Assembly (NCBI GenBank): GCA_026027325.1
Contig: JAMSLZ010000001.1
Coordinates: forward strand, 496,001 to 560,000
DNA length: 64,000 nucleotides
Direction of reading: 5' to 3'
Source of the DNA: Actinomucor elegans
Taxonomy: Eukaryota; Mucoromycota; Mucoromycetes; Mucorales; Mucoraceae
Shown: piece by piece, positions 48,847 to 61,781 of the stretch
Layout of the letters: every line of letters starts with the position of its first letter
Position numbering within the stretch: position 1 is the stretch's first letter
Notes under the pieces: generated by a model
The model's input: only the letters and a program-made list of their open reading frames with translations
Databases searched by the model: none
Told to the model about the DNA's origin: nothing
Made by a program: the position numbers and the translations under genes

Positions 48847-51312
48847 ATGGTAGCTTCATCTTCAATGCCTTTATTTCCTCACTTGGCAGAGATGAACGAT
48901 GAGGAAAAATACAGTATTATTGCTCGGTTTATACCTTGCGATCGCTGTTCTCAATGCACTGGTTGGCATCCTTACGACTCTAGCAACGACTCTAGCAACG
49001 ACTGTCAGTGTGGACATGATACGTTTCACCATATCGATAACGGTCAAGATCTCGATCGTCGGTTAAAAGTAGCATTACGACTCACTGAACTGCTTGAAGT
49101 AAACCAATATTTTCTATCGTTAAACGCAACCTAACTAACCGTTTGATAGGAAAAAGGCAAAATCGAAGATTATGACTACGAAGACGAGGACATACTTTCA
49201 TTAAAAAAGTAAGCACATACACACAGATACTATAAACAAGACGTTCTTAAATGCAATATAAGGCAGATTTTGTACAACGCGTTACCTGAATCAGATCAAG
49301 GTAAATAAGATATCATCTATTGCAAATATAAAGTAGTAATTGACACATTCATAGCATCAAAAAGAAGTAGAGATTTAGTAATTGCCGAAGAGGAAGAAGA
49401 GGAAGAAGAAGATCATGATTCGAAAAGACCTAAAACAAAAGACAAAGATAATCATTTCGAGAGTGAAGAAGAGGAAGAGGACACAGAAGAAGAGGAGGAA
49501 TCTGACGAAGAAGAGCTTGATTCTGATAAATCTGACGACGAGGAAGAAGAGGACGACGAGGATGAGGATGAAGATGAAGAAGAAGATGAAGAAGAGGAAG
49601 ATGAGATAAAAAAGGATAGTGATAACCTATTGCAGACCAAAGACGATCAAGTGGATACAGTTGATCTAGAACTGCAAAACATCATGAATGGGCTTGATTT
49701 CCCAGCAGATCAAATTACAAATAGCACTGATATAGACTTAGCAACTGAGGATACCGCATTAGCAACTGAGGATAGTGCCTTAGCAACCGAGGATAACGAC
49801 ATAACGACCGAGGATAACGACCTAGCGACCGAGGGGAATGACCTAGTGGCTGAGGATAACGATCTAGTAACTGAAGAAGCGGTTACTATGGATGTCGATC
49901 AGCCGAAAGAAGAGCAACTCAAAAACGATATCAAATTAGAAGATACCATTATACCTGATGTGCTAGAAAATGGAGTAAAAGTAAATGGCATCAACGCGGA
50001 AGAAAACCCAATGATTCGCGAATTCATGGTAACATCGTCAAACTATTGTATTCTATTGATTTTACTGAATAATCCTATTTAGCCTATAGAAAAAAAGGAA
50101 AGTCCAGCCATGATTGAAGAACGAGAAGGTGTTATTCAAGTGCAGGTTGTTTTGAATGATGGTGCGCGGCAAAGCATGATCCTTTTGACAGGTCTAAAGA
50201 ATATCTTTCAAAAGCAGTTGCCAAAAATGCCCAAAGAATACATTGCTAGACTAGTCTATGACAGGTACTTACCACCATATACCACTGGATTGATTACTCA
50301 TATATCATTCTGTCGAGAAAAGAAACCATCGTAGTATTGCACTGATTCGAAGTCCAAATAAAGTCATTGGAGGCATTTGTTATAGACCGTTTGATGCGCA
50401 AGAATTTGCAGAGATCGTATTTTGCGCAGTAGCATCTACCGAACAAGTCAAGGGATATGGTTCCTTTATCATGAATCATTTAAAAGATTATGTGTCGGGT
50501 CATACAAATGTCAGACACTTTTTGACATATGCTGACAACTACGCGGTAGGCTATTTCAAAAAGCAAGGATTCACCACAGAGATTACGCTGGATAAACGGA
50601 AATGGGTCGGTTATATCAAGGATTACGAAGGTGGTACTATAATGCAGTGCACAATGGTACCTAAGGTCAAATATCTTCGGGTGCAAGACATTTTAGGGAT
50701 TCAACGTAACGCTATATTGAAAAAGATTCAAGAACAATCGACAGAACATATTACCTATCCAGGTATAAGAATGCCAATAGGTAAAAACGGCAAGAGATCC
50801 ATTGATCCATTGGAAGTACCTGGCATAGCGGAATCTGGATGGACACCTGAAATGGACGTGCTGTGCGTATGGATGATTCAGTAGATATACATAAACTAAC
50901 TTATAAATATATAGATCAAACCGACCTAGACATTCACCTCATTATAATCAAATGTTACATATAGTAGAAGAAATGCAAAATTACACACATGCCTGGCCAT
51001 TTCTGGAACCTGTTAGTATAGAAGATGTGGCAGATTATTATGATATTATCAAAGATCCTATGGGTAAGATTATCAATGGCGATTTCTGTCTTTATTAACT
51101 ATGGTCTAGACCTAGCGACCTTGGAAGAGAACGTTAAAGCAGACGCATATCCAACCATGGAAGACTTTATACAAGATACTCAAAAGATATTTGAAAACTG
51201 TAAACTGTACAACGCAGAAGACACAGAATACGCTAGATGTGCTGCTAAACTCGAACGATTCTTTAACGAGAAGCTACGTGCTGCTAAAAGAGCGAAAAAT
51301 GAACAAAACTAG
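48847..51312 (+). CDS. GCN5: GCN5 histone acetyltransferase with bromodomain
   Basis: A 698-residue catalytic subunit of SAGA/ADA-type complexes that acetylates histone H3. Eight exons: 48847-49098, 49150-49208, 49263-49300, 49355-50028, 50083-50264, 50323-50862, 50915-51063, 51110-51312; phases exact. N-terminal Cys/His cluster [10 protein letters not shown] with [10 protein letters not shown] (residues about 35-62) recalls the PCAF-type N-terminal region. An acidic stretch and a 7-residue tandem repeat follow. The acetyltransferase domain has [54 protein letters not shown] (the acetyl-CoA Q..G.G motif), [20 protein letters not shown] and [17 protein letters not shown] linker, SGWTPEMDV, leads to the bromodomain: [34 protein letters not shown] and [14 protein letters not shown]. 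All core residues are present. EB1 starts 193 bp downstream. Confidence 0.97.
49738..49881 (+). repeat. Coding 21-bp minisatellite in GCN5
   Basis: About 6.7 copies of a 21-base unit encoding 7-residue repeats: [47 protein letters not shown]. The frame is kept throughout. It follows a Glu/Asp-rich stretch (about 49387-49612). Confidence 0.9.
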
Positions 51313-51328
51313 ACGCGTCCAGACGCGT
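51313..51328. promoter_or_regulatory. Tandem ACGCGT pair between GCN5 and EB1
   Basis: AGACGCGTCC is immediately followed by AGACGCGTTC. The two ACGCGT cores (51313-51318 and 51323-51328) are exactly 10 bp apart, start right after the GCN5 stop codon and lie 178-193 bp upstream of the EB1 start. They may be MBF-type sites for EB1. Confidence 0.4.
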
Positions 51329-51505
51329 TCCAGGCACCTTTATACCTACTTTGTACATACATAAAACTAACCAATTGAATCAGGACGTCACCTATAAAAA
51401 AACTTTATACTTGTAAAACACGTGTTTTCGTTCTTGGTGCATCTGCACCGGGCTGATTTTGTTTACTTTGTTCTTTTCATTTCTTTTTGACTCTTATTTA
51501 TAAAA

Positions 51506-52635
51506 ATGGGTGAATCTCGTACTGAATTATTGGCTTGGCTCAACGATCTCTTGCAGACTAGATATACAAAAATTGAGCAAGCTGGAACAGGTAATAAGCA
51601 TATGTTTTTCGAGATCAGAAGTATTAAAAGGGGGAGCCTTGCTAGGTGCTGTCTATTGTCAAATCTTTGACTCCATCTATGGTAATGTAACTTAATTGAC
51701 TTGTAATTGTCAAACTTATACCTTGTGTTAGGTGATGTACCTGTCAGCAAAGTAAAGTTTGAAGCCAAACATGAATATGAGTACCTTGGCAATTATAAAA
51801 TCCTACAAAATGTCTTTAAAAAGCACAAGTAAGTGTATTCATTCGATACTTTGTAGAATTCGTTTGAGCTTATTTAATTGTTCTCTTTTTAAATTGGTTC
51901 TTTGAAACAGAATTGACAAGGTAAACTACCCTAAACTATGCTACCTTGCTTTGACATACATTTAACATTTTAAACAGATTATTCCTGTCGATCGTTTAAC
52001 GAAATGTAAGCTTCAGGACAATTTGGAGTTTATGCAATGGGTGAAAAGGTTCTGGGAACAGAATTACCCTGGAGGTGATTATGATGCTTTAGGCCGTCGT
52101 AAAGGATTGGGAAGTACGCCCAGCGTAGGTGCTACTCGATCCTCAACTACAAATACTGCTAGCTCTGGTCGCGTGAGTTCTGCTAGTAGAAAGGCCACTA
52201 AAACACCAGGTAGAATGTTTAGTAAACCAAAGGCTATGTTAGTTACTTACCTGTTTGATAATAGCTACTGCTCGCAGTGCTAGTCGAGGTGGCCGTGCTA
52301 GTGTTTTAGATAACCATTCAGCCTCCATGATCATCGATTTGAATAAGCAAATTGCAGAACTCAAATTGACTGTCGATGGTCTCGAGAAAGAACGTGATTT
52401 CTACTTTGGAAAGTTGAGAGAAATTGAGATTGATGTTCAGGAAAACTTGGAGCAAGTTGAAATGACATGTGCTGAAACCGAGAGAAATGTCGAGGAACAT
52501 GAAGCCTTCCCTGTTTTACAAAGCATTCAGACTATTTTGTATAGTACTGAAGAAGGCTTCGAAGTTCCTCCCGAAGATGAAGAGGCTAATAAAGCTGCTG
52601 CATTAGAAGAAGACTATGACGATGAAACCTTTTAG
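51506..52635 (+). CDS. EB1/Bim1/Mal3 microtubule plus-end protein
   Basis: A 281-residue EB-family protein that tracks growing microtubule ends. Six exons: 51506-51590, 51631-51681, 51732-51828, 51911-51920 (only 10 bases), 51978-52209, 52265-52635; phases exact. N-terminal calponin-homology domain: RTELLAWLNDLLQTRYTKIE, GALLGAVYCQIFDSIYGDVP, VSKVKFEAKHEYEYLGNYKI, LQNVFKKHKIDKIIPVDRLT, KCKLQDNLEFMQWVKRFWEQ, NYPGGDYDALGRR. A Ser/Thr/Arg-rich linker follows (ATRSSTTNTASSG, RVSSASRKATKTPG), then the EB-homology coiled coil DLNKQIAELKLTVDGLEKER with DFYFGKLREIEI (the FYF-type dimer motif that binds SxIP partners). The tail is acidic, ending DYDDETF, in place of the EEY end of animal EB1. Confidence 0.96.
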
Positions 52636-54663
52636 ATTCTATTCCCCAATACACGCACACACATTTATACTATCCAAAGAAAAAAGTAAATGCAAGAGAA
52701 ACATTTTTATTAACACCTTATATCAAACAAACCTCATTAAAGAACACATTCAGTTCGTTTTAGTATAACCATCATCTGAAGTAAGGCTGCTGGGAGAAGG
52801 TTTCAAGCGGCCTTTATTGGCTGGCGGGAATTTTACTACAATAAATAATAATTGTTGGCCTATTATTTCTTTTCTTTTTCAAGCGGGGTTTAGATGTAAA
52901 GAAACATTAGGTAGACATAGAGTGCATTAATAGATCCTGTACACACTTTTCTTGTAAATCAAATGGTAGAAATATTACCAAATATCGCCTTGGATCCAAA
53001 GAGTTATCTTCGATGAACGATTGATTTTTTTTTTTTCAAAATGAGAGAATAACAAGCGTATTCTTGATTTTAAAAAGTATGTGGAAATGTGCATAAATAG
53101 TTTAGAACACCCAGGGCTTAGGTTAATTATAAAGTATGCTTTTAATCGCTTTACATAAGAGATCATTTTTTGACAATTTGAACTTAAGGGCTTAGATGGG
53201 AGGTTTAAGAAATCAGTCAATTTTCAACATCCTTAAATTCGTGTTCCATCTCGTTCAAACGTCGTATATAACAAATAATTTGTACTTAGAATGAACCGCT
53301 GCACCTGTTAACTCCTTTTATTAAGCTAAATACAGCCAAACTAATTGTGCTCGCCTATTCAAATGATATATGTTCCATATGACATAATCACCTGTCACAT
53401 ATAAATAATATCACTTTCATTGTTTGTTGCCACTATCATTTATAAGTTTTAATATATCGATGTATGCTAGTTTACGCTATTTTCTATGTATTAAGTGATG
53501 GGATACATCATAAGAAAGCTAATTGGAAAGTCCCCATCAAAGACTAAAAACGCTATAGAATGGGGGGAAAAAATGAAAACATGCTATCATGACTAGTTAA
53601 CCATTCGGAACTGAATCACGGTTAACTCGGGCCTTTTTTTTTCCTGCTTATCTGCATTAACCCAAACCATATTAACTTCTGCTCTACAATAAAGTGTTAC
53701 TATACATTCTGCATTAAACTATGCCGATAAGTGATGCGATACAAATTATCGCCATCATTACCACCATCATTAAGAGATCCACTCGATCTATATTGGCTAT
53801 CAGTGATTTGTTAACATCGTTCTTCTAAGATCAAGTAATGACATGTTGAATAGTGAACATTATTAGTTATAAATATCGAACAATCAAGACATCATGAATA
53901 AGAAACATTTTATGAATTTTTTAGAGATGCAGTCATACTCGAATATTTGATTCACAGTAAAATCCATCAAAGCTACCACTTCATACCCCCTAATATATAC
54001 TCGACTTTATAAATTAATGACGTTTTGAAAATTAGAATCTAAAGATGATGGAATCGGTTTAATGTTGCATCCGATGAGTAATCCTTGTTTAAAATTAACA
54101 ATTACATATACTAACTAGAACCATTATTTAACTAATTACAATTACAATGAGTTTATTACAAAATACATACATTGCACGTGAATTTGAACTATAGATCTAT
54201 CGATCTCTTAACAGATCTCGCTTTGATGCCACATTGGATTAAAGTATTATGTTTAGAATGAACTATTGCATCTATTATAATAATGTCTTTGTCTGAGTTT
54301 CTACGAATGCATTGACTTCTTTAGATAGACGTATATTACATATGTTTATTACAAAAACTATCCAATCGCACCTAGATCTCTAAGATGATTTAATTAGTAG
54401 ATTATAATCAAAATGAGTTTTTGTATTAGTCGAATTACAAGAGTTGTTTATAGGAAGCACAATTGAGCATCCAAGTTCCAATCACAATAATAATGAAAAT
54501 ATAGCTTTAAAAGTTCGCTGCAACAAGCTATATAGACGGTTGTAAATCAAGCTTCAAATGGTCCCTTCTGATTAGCTTTTTTTTTTTATTGTAGAAGAAA
54601 ATTTTATTTAATTGAAGGAAAAAAGTAAAGAAAGAGCTAAAAAAGAAGACAAGGTATCTACAT
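52636..54663. other. Gene-free region with dispersed repeats
   Basis: 2 kb without a gene between two genes whose 3' ends face it. It holds repeat relics near 53285-53320 (TTAGAATGAACCGCTGCACC) and 54190-54290 that match those at 25.5-26.4 kb. Confidence 0.5.
54190..54290 (-). repeat. Dispersed repeat copy
   Basis: The reverse complement, holding AGTTCATTCTAAACATAATA and GAGATCGATAGATCTATAG, aligns over about 80 bases with 25650-25745. Confidence 0.5.
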
Positions 54664-56835
54664 TTAATCAGAACTACTACCGGAATCATCTGAATCAGAA
54701 CCAGAAGAGCTGTCAGAATCGCTTTCACTTGATGAGTCATTGTCTAATCAAAAAAGTGTCAAATAAAGCAATGTCATTAAAGATATACTTTCATACCTGA
54801 ATTAAACTTTTGTAATGTTTTTTCGAGCTCACGAATCTTGCGATCGCTATCTCTTTCTGAATAGTGAGTTCTGGGTCTTTTAGATGACGGTGAAGAAGAT
54901 CCTTTATATGTCGATATTAAGCTTTCACCGGTAACAAACTCATGCAGCCTGTGCAAAGTTCTTCTATCCAGCGAGTCGATATCCAACACAATTTCTTCCT
55001 GTCCTTGCTATTAAAAAGATTTGGAGTAAGTGGCCATTGCCAAAATGCCAAGTTAAAAACAATCCTACCCCATTCAAATTTGGCATTGAACTTTGAATAA
55101 TGTTCACTACTGTGTTTAAGCTATCACCAGTCAAGTTATTGATACGTTCACTAAGGTCTTTCTTTTGATCGAATGAGAATTCGGGTAGTTCTTCGCTCAT
55201 GCTTTGTCTAGGTGGCGCTTTTGCAGCGGTTTGCTTTTGCTCTTTCTTTTTCGTCACTCGCTTTCGCTTCTCTTTGGTAACAGGTTTTCTTTCTTTGACA
55301 ATAGGTTTGCTAGGACGACGAGCAGCAGCAGCAGCAGTCTTTTCCAGCTTTTTCTTCTTTTGCGACTTTATGGATGCAATTTGTTGCGAAATAGTGTAAA
55401 TGTTGCGTTCGAGCTCTGCAATCTTGCGATCGCGTTCTAAGAGAGAACATGATTAGTTGATATAACAAGTTTCAAATGCGTATTTTACCATCTTCATCCG
55501 TTTCATCTTCATCTTCATCATCCTCATCCATAGGTTCGTCATCATCTTCTATATGTTCGTCAATAACAGGTGTAGGTACAGGTGTAGAGGGCTTTTGAGC
55601 CCATTTTTCATCAAATACTTTTTCTAATTCGCGTGCCATCTTGTGCACAGGTAATGTAGGAGCGTTATACAAGTAGCAGTTGTTGAACATCAAACGTATG
55701 TCGTCTTCAAACTGCTCTGGTTCTTCATAGTCGCCTTCAGTTAATTTGCGTTCAATCGTGGCGAGATCCATAGGACGCTTCACAATGTCGACATAATCAG
55801 GGATGTTCAGTGCTACAACGTCAACAGGCTGTAAGAATGGATAGTTGATATCTCTGTATTTGCTCTTTTTTAATTCTCTTAGTGTTTGAGCACAAAATTT
55901 CATTAACAAATCGTTCTTTCTAGGATTGCGTCTCTTTGTCATAGGTTCAGGGTAATCTTTAGATGGTGGTGGATGGATCTCTCTTTTAGGGCGAGTTTCT
56001 TCGGAGAATCGATGATGGTTTGGTGATGATGCTGATGTATTGACGGTGGATGTATTATTACTTTTAATAGAGTTCTTCTTTCTTCTCTTGATTTTGTCGT
56101 GTTCATCTTGATCATAGACTAAAGGTGACATAGATCGAAGTGGTGGTGAAGACTTTATAAGATGTTTAGTTATATATATTTTGACATTAATAGCGCAATT
56201 ACCTCTCTGGATGGTGGCATTTGTCTTAGACTCTTCTCAAAAGCAGATTCGACGTTTTGACAAAGCATTGATATCATGGCTTCAGGGCCATTGAACTTGT
56301 AGCAGTTATTGAAGACGAGGCGTATATCGTTAATAAACTCTTCCACACTATCATATTCGCCAGTGTTTAACTTTTTATCGACAGTAGTTAGATCCATGGG
56401 ATATTTAATGACTTTAGGATAATCAGGCACATTAAGCTTGATATAATCGACAGGATGTAAAAATGGTGCAGCATCTCTATGCTTTTTCAAGTTTCTCATG
56501 ATAGCTCCACAGTACTTTATTTGATCTCGCGTCATATTGGTTCTATTACCAGCAGGAATAGAAGGAGAAGGCGAATTGGTCCTTGACTAACCATAATGAA
56601 TAACACAATCAACCACACGTTTCCTATCGTCTTACCTGTTTCTTGATACCCTTTCCACGATCTAATAGAGATACACCTTCTCTCAACTCTAATCTTGGTT
56701 TATTCATTGATGTATCAATCTCTTCGAACGCTTCAGCTTGGCTACACCACACGAGAGTCATTTAAACGCGTCTTTATTCAAAGTAAAGCTTCTTACTTAC
56801 GCTGGTTTCGTTGAGAGCTCAGTATCCACATCCAT
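54664..56835 (-). CDS. BET-family double-bromodomain protein (Bdf1/Brd type)
   Basis: A 615-residue chromatin reader of acetylated histone H4. Seven exons: 56835-56801, 56741-56636, 56586-56203, 56152-55489, 55436-55069, 55007-54797, 54743-54664; phases exact. Bromodomain 1 (about residues 65-165): HRDAAPFLHPVDYIKLNVPD, YPKVIKYPMDLTTVDKKLNT, DIRLVFNNCYKFNGPEA. Bromodomain 2 (about 255-355): RDINYPFLQPVDVVALNIPD, YVDIVKRPMDLATIERKLTE, DIRLMFNNCYLYNAPTLPVH. Both keep the acetyl-lysine Asn (NNCY..N). An acidic stretch, a short coiled coil (DRKIAELERNIYTISQQIAS) and a Lys-rich block precede the ET domain: FDQKKDLSERINNLTGDSLN, TVVNIIQSS and EEIVLDIDSLDRRTLHRLHE. The C-terminus is a Ser/Asp run, SSESDSDSSSGSDSDDS, like the SEED region of BET proteins. 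Confidence 0.96.
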
Positions 56836-58263
56836 TTTTATGATTTAGGTTGCTTTCTAACGGAAAAATAGACAAAGAAAGCCAGGGTATAACAAGTATA
56901 ACACGCAAGTGAAAACAAAAAGAAAAGTAAAAAAAAAAAAAAAAAATTAAATGTCAGAACAGCATAGATTTTTTTATTTTATTTTCTATTTTTTACCTTT
57001 TAATAGGACGGTATCTATAAAACGAAAAAGAAACAGTTATTTATTGAAAATTGGGGGAAAAAAAGAGAGCATGTTTATATAGATCTTTTTTTGCAACTTT
57101 TTTCACTCGTGTGACTGTTACGACCGCAATTCAGCCAATCAAAGTTCTGGAAACGCGTCCTTTAATCAATATGGGATGAGAAAACAGGCGAGTCTTTTTG
57201 TTCTTGACGATCCCATACCAACAAGAAATCACTATTCTACTAAAACAAATATGAAAAAGCGGTTTATTGACTTTTGCATGTTATATTATAAGTGAAAAAC
57301 GCGCTGTTTTTGAAGTAAAAGAGACTGAAGTACCATGAACGTAGTGATAAACGAACCCGACAATTATATAAAAAAAAGACTCCGTTCCAAAGCAGTTTGG
57401 CGCGCCATATACGAAAAGATGAAACAACTAATTATCAAACAGTTTGGCCTTTTATCCTTATGTTACAAACGTTCGTTTATTACAAGGGTGATGGAGCTCG
57501 AAAAAAAAACATAGGCTAAGCTTAGGAGTATGAATACAAAAGAACATCTAAAACGAAACAGCAAGGGTAGGGTAGGCTATTCGTTTATTGGCATTTCTCA
57601 AAATCGGGGGAATTATAGGAAATATGATCAAATAGTTTATCAGTTACAAAGTATGATGGAAAAAACGTTTTTATTATTTTTTTTAAAAAAAAAGATATAT
57701 AGTAAGAGACAAGCCACACAACCAAAGAAGTAAAAGATCTGTTATAAGTAATGTAATTAGTATAAACGAATAACGAATACGTATTTAAAAAAAAAATCTA
57801 TATGTATAAGATGTCTGCCTCATCGATCTTGGTGATATTTTTTTAACCTCATTATCTCTCAGAAGTAGCAAATATTTTATAATCCTTGGCCGACATCGAA
57901 TGACATATAGAAATCGGGAGTACGCGTAACGAAATAAGGCTAGCATATGACTATCCAAGCACTCTTTTGCGAATACACATACTCCCATACAGAGTAGAAT
58001 GATATTTACCTTTTTTAATTGATGACTTGTAGGCCACACCTACAATGAATAGTATAAGAAGAAATAAACAAAGCGCACTACAAGCTTCTTTTTATATTAC
58101 TGAGGTCCGTTAAGAAAATTTTTCATCAAATAGCTTCTGTTGTCCAAACTGACCAATAAGTACAGTATAATGTGACTGTTTAGTGACTGTTGAAAATGAG
58201 AGTAGAATTTACGCGAAATACCTTTTATCAGCATTGACCTATGCTTATGCAAGCCGGCTCATT

Positions 58264-58280
58264 GGGGAGGGGGAGGGGGG
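58264..58280 (+). repeat. G-rich tract with quadruplex potential
   Basis: Three G runs of 4, 5 and 6 separated by single A. The long runs could be split to give four G-triplets. It is isolated in a gene-free area. Confidence 0.6.
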
Positions 58281-58734
58281 TTTATATGTTACCTGAGAAC
58301 CATTGATTTATCTCGGTTGTTTTATATTCAGGTCTAATTCTGTGATTTTAATATCGTAGTTTCAGCGAGTGCTAGTATGTTAAGGAAAAACTTAACATTA
58401 AAGTAATGATATTGTTTAAATTTTCGCGACGAATAGTTTATCCCTTACGAATCACCATTTGAAAAGTTAAAAATGCTTGGGCATATTTCCGTAAAATTTA
58501 CTATTATTCATTGACGATTGGATAGTCATTGCGCTGCAGTTTAACAGAGGATCTAATAAATTCGGTATGTCATTCTGAGTATGGGATGACTAATCGGATG
58601 CGATATAGGCGAAAGTTGATCGAAAATGTACAAATGTATAAATCTAGATCGCATGAAATGCTTGTAATTTACAGCAATTTACTCAATTTTTTTTTAGTAT
58701 TGTAATACTTCAGCCGAAAGATAGCTTCAGTCAC

Positions 58735-58830
58735 TGCAGTAGCTCATTCTAAACATATACTGTTTTTCAGATGAGACATAAGTTAAAATTGAGCAAGAGT
58801 GTACCAATGTTTAGAATGAATCAAAAAAAG
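58735..58830. repeat. Dispersed repeat relics, inverted pair
   Basis: AGCTCATTCTAAACATATAC at 58741 and, about 60 bases on, CAATGTTTAGAATGAATC in inverse orientation. Both match the TTTAGAATGAAC core found at 54.25 kb and, inverted, at 25.66 kb. Confidence 0.4.
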
Positions 58831-61781
58831 GTTGGAATTCAGAAGAATTCCCAAGGATTTGCGTATTTGAGCCTGAATTCTCGAAATGATGTTTTTTTTT
58901 GTGGAGTGAGAAAGGGATATTTTTGAAGTATAAACTATTAAAAATGCAAATTACGCTTCAGAACTGCCTTTTATTAGTGAATATTCAATGAACAGAAACA
59001 AGTATAAAAAAAATCAATTATTTGTTACAACACTCGATATATCACTTAGTAATATGCCATTTGTCGCGTGTCCAAGTAAATGTTTACTCTTCAAAACAAC
59101 TTCACTTATACACCAATTTGTTTTAAGTAGTTTTAATGCCATATTGTTAAACCACAGATAACCAAGAAACATCCGTAAAATTTTTAATGGCATACTTTTA
59201 TTTCGTATTTAAAAGCATTTCAGAGGTATAGTTTATATGTGATTTTGCTACGTACAAATACAGGGATTTGTCAATGGTTTTAAGTTGTATAAAAAAGTAA
59301 ACGAAAGTTGAATTAATGAATTAAACATGGTGCAAGAGTTTAATAAAGTGTGGCACGGCTATGAGGCATTTAATGAGTAATAATTGCATTTTCATCCATC
59401 TTCCTTCGAGCCCATGGCACTTTTTATTGTTAATAATGACATATCGATCTGTTTTTTCATCCTTACAAGCCCTCCTAGAGTGTATATCAATTGTGTATAA
59501 ATAGAGAGAAAAAACGTTTAAACCAATAAAGATTATTATCTAAAAATGTACGAATATAAGGATAGTGAGTAAGAATAATAAACAACTTCTACAGTAATAT
59601 AAGTTATGCTTAAGGACAAAAAATATATATATATACAATTGGAACTTAGACGGCGTCATGTTTGGAATCAAATAGTTCTTGTCATGAAGAACATAAATGG
59701 ATTCTATTTAACTATTAATGAATAAAATAATATGATAATTTTTTTCAATCAAAGGCTATAATAAGTAGCAGCTCAATTTGAGCACAGAGTTCTTGCCAGA
59801 TGTAACATTTGATTGAAATCGGGCAAGACATCTCTGTAGATTATAAATACTTCATTTACGTGAAATGTAAGTACTTGATGTTCAGTCATTACTATATAGT
59901 ATACTCGCTGATAATTGGTTCTAATAGGTCTAATAGTTTATTATAAACATGCATTAGCAATCGGATGTGGCTTTAAAGCGAATTATCTGGTAGTTAGATT
60001 TAGAAATATCCAAAACAGGATGATTTTTGAAATCGACTTTGAAGTATATCCTCAAAGAATTCTTTTCACATTTCGTCTAACGTTGAATATTTGTTTTAAG
60101 ATATCATTATTAAGTAGTAGATTCACTGGCTTTGCTAGTGTGAAAACATATTTTTTAATGATTTACAAGTTATGATTGTATTTATAAAGCATTAAAACCC
60201 CCAATTTCATGTAATAAGTAAATATAACAAATCTTTGAGCTACTAGATACGTAATAAAATTTTGCAAAAATACTGGTGAAATAAGATGAATGCATGGCAA
60301 ATTCAAATGAATTTCTAGTGAATTGGTGCTTTTACCCGAATCCAAAATGAAATAACTTGAATACATGTTAAATTTTATTCCCATAATTTTTCCATGGATT
60401 TCCATGTTCCATTTAGAATGAATTCCACGCTGGACTCGGATGAATTTCAGGTTTTTCAAGTAAATTGAAGGTGAGTTGCAGTTTAACCTGAAATTCACTC
60501 GAAACAATAATGACTCTCCTGCAAACTGGGTTAATTTGGTACTGATTACAGTTGAACATCGCCGATTAATGGATTTTTTTTTTCTAAATCCCTAGGAGCA
60601 CCCTAACGAGCGTTTTTAAGTTGTTCTAATTTTATAAAAATGTTTCCACCAATGAATTTATGATATGAAGCGGAGTAGATATATTGCATTAATGTTTAAT
60701 TTCCGTACACCAATAAACGTCGTTAGACTTGAAATATCGGATACATGGTATTTGACAATAAGTTCTCGGTTTATTGAAAAATCTTGGAGATCTGGGTTAC
60801 CTTTGTTTAATGCAGCCAAGATCTCTTTATCTCAGTGTCCTTGAAACAACCCCTGGGGCTTTTGGCATACAAAAACTAGCACTAGTTTCAAAAGATGCGT
60901 ATTAGTCTGTTTTAATATTGGACTCTTTTGTGATTTGCTGCTTCCTGGAAAACTTGAACTTTTCTATAGTTTAAAGGATGATAGTAGATAAATATCCATG
61001 GCAACCTAAACTCAAGTAATCCTTTGCACAAAGACGCAAGTATGGAAATCACAAAATCAATTAATTATTACATGCTAGAAAATGATATATCTCGAGTACA
61101 GCTTTGAAAAAACACACTGAAATCAAGTCTTTGACGTCATAAAGGCCACTGACGCTCCACAGTGTAAACCATCTAGGGGCTGCTAAAATAAAAACAAAAA
61201 AAAATCTTCTCATTCAGTGCCACAAACAAAAAATCCAATTTGAAAAAGGTGAAATACATCCAATCAGACTGAGCAATGAGTTTGAAACAATAAGCCATCT
61301 AATGCATCACAATTTACGAAATATCCGAGTTTATTCGAGTTTTAATCATGAAAGACAAGAAAAAAAAAGATAAGGGCTGAAGAATTGATCCTTGATCTGC
61401 AAGGCAAGGCACTTGATTCATAAGTCTTGCAGTAAAACGATGCGTTGCGAGTTGAATAACCAGTTAAAATAGTACAGTCACGTTGATTAATGTGAGGCTC
61501 AAGTGAAGCCATGTTGATTGGTCAGGCCTCTTTTTTCTTGCTTTATTTTTTTATATTTTTTTTTTTCTTTCTTTCTTTAACGTAGTATCACCTTTCTTTT
61601 TTCTAATACTTGTAAATACATACTACCTATATTACTTTTCTGATTTACTATATCTTGGAGTATGAGACTGTTTTTGTGATAGTAACCGAAATCCGTTACT
61701 AAAAAATCTCGTATTTTATAGGCTGAAAAGCAGGAAGGCAAAAAAAGAAAAGAAAAAAAAAGTGAGCTTTACAATAAAATT

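Larger units (their letters stand above)
56836..61781. other. 5 kb gene-poor region
   Basis: No recognisable gene. Near 57120-57160 an inverted-CCAAT context (CAGCCAATCAAAG) and ACGCGT (57153-57158) may belong to the BET promoter. A G-rich tract sits at 58264-58280 and repeat relics near 58735-58830. An inverted repeat (GAATTTCAGGTT near 60449, AACCTGAAATTC near 60484) lies in an ORF-like but unconvincing stretch. T/CT-rich tracts precede the Rua1-like gene. Confidence 0.5.

Noticed and set aside
49452..49640. Minus-strand ORF of almost pure serine
   Set aside because: It is the reverse reading of the GAA/GAT codons of the acidic block of GCN5; an artefact of low-complexity coding DNA.
60163..60507. 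114-codon minus-strand ORF
   Set aside because: AT-rich composition, overlaps an inverted repeat and matches nothing known; likely chance.
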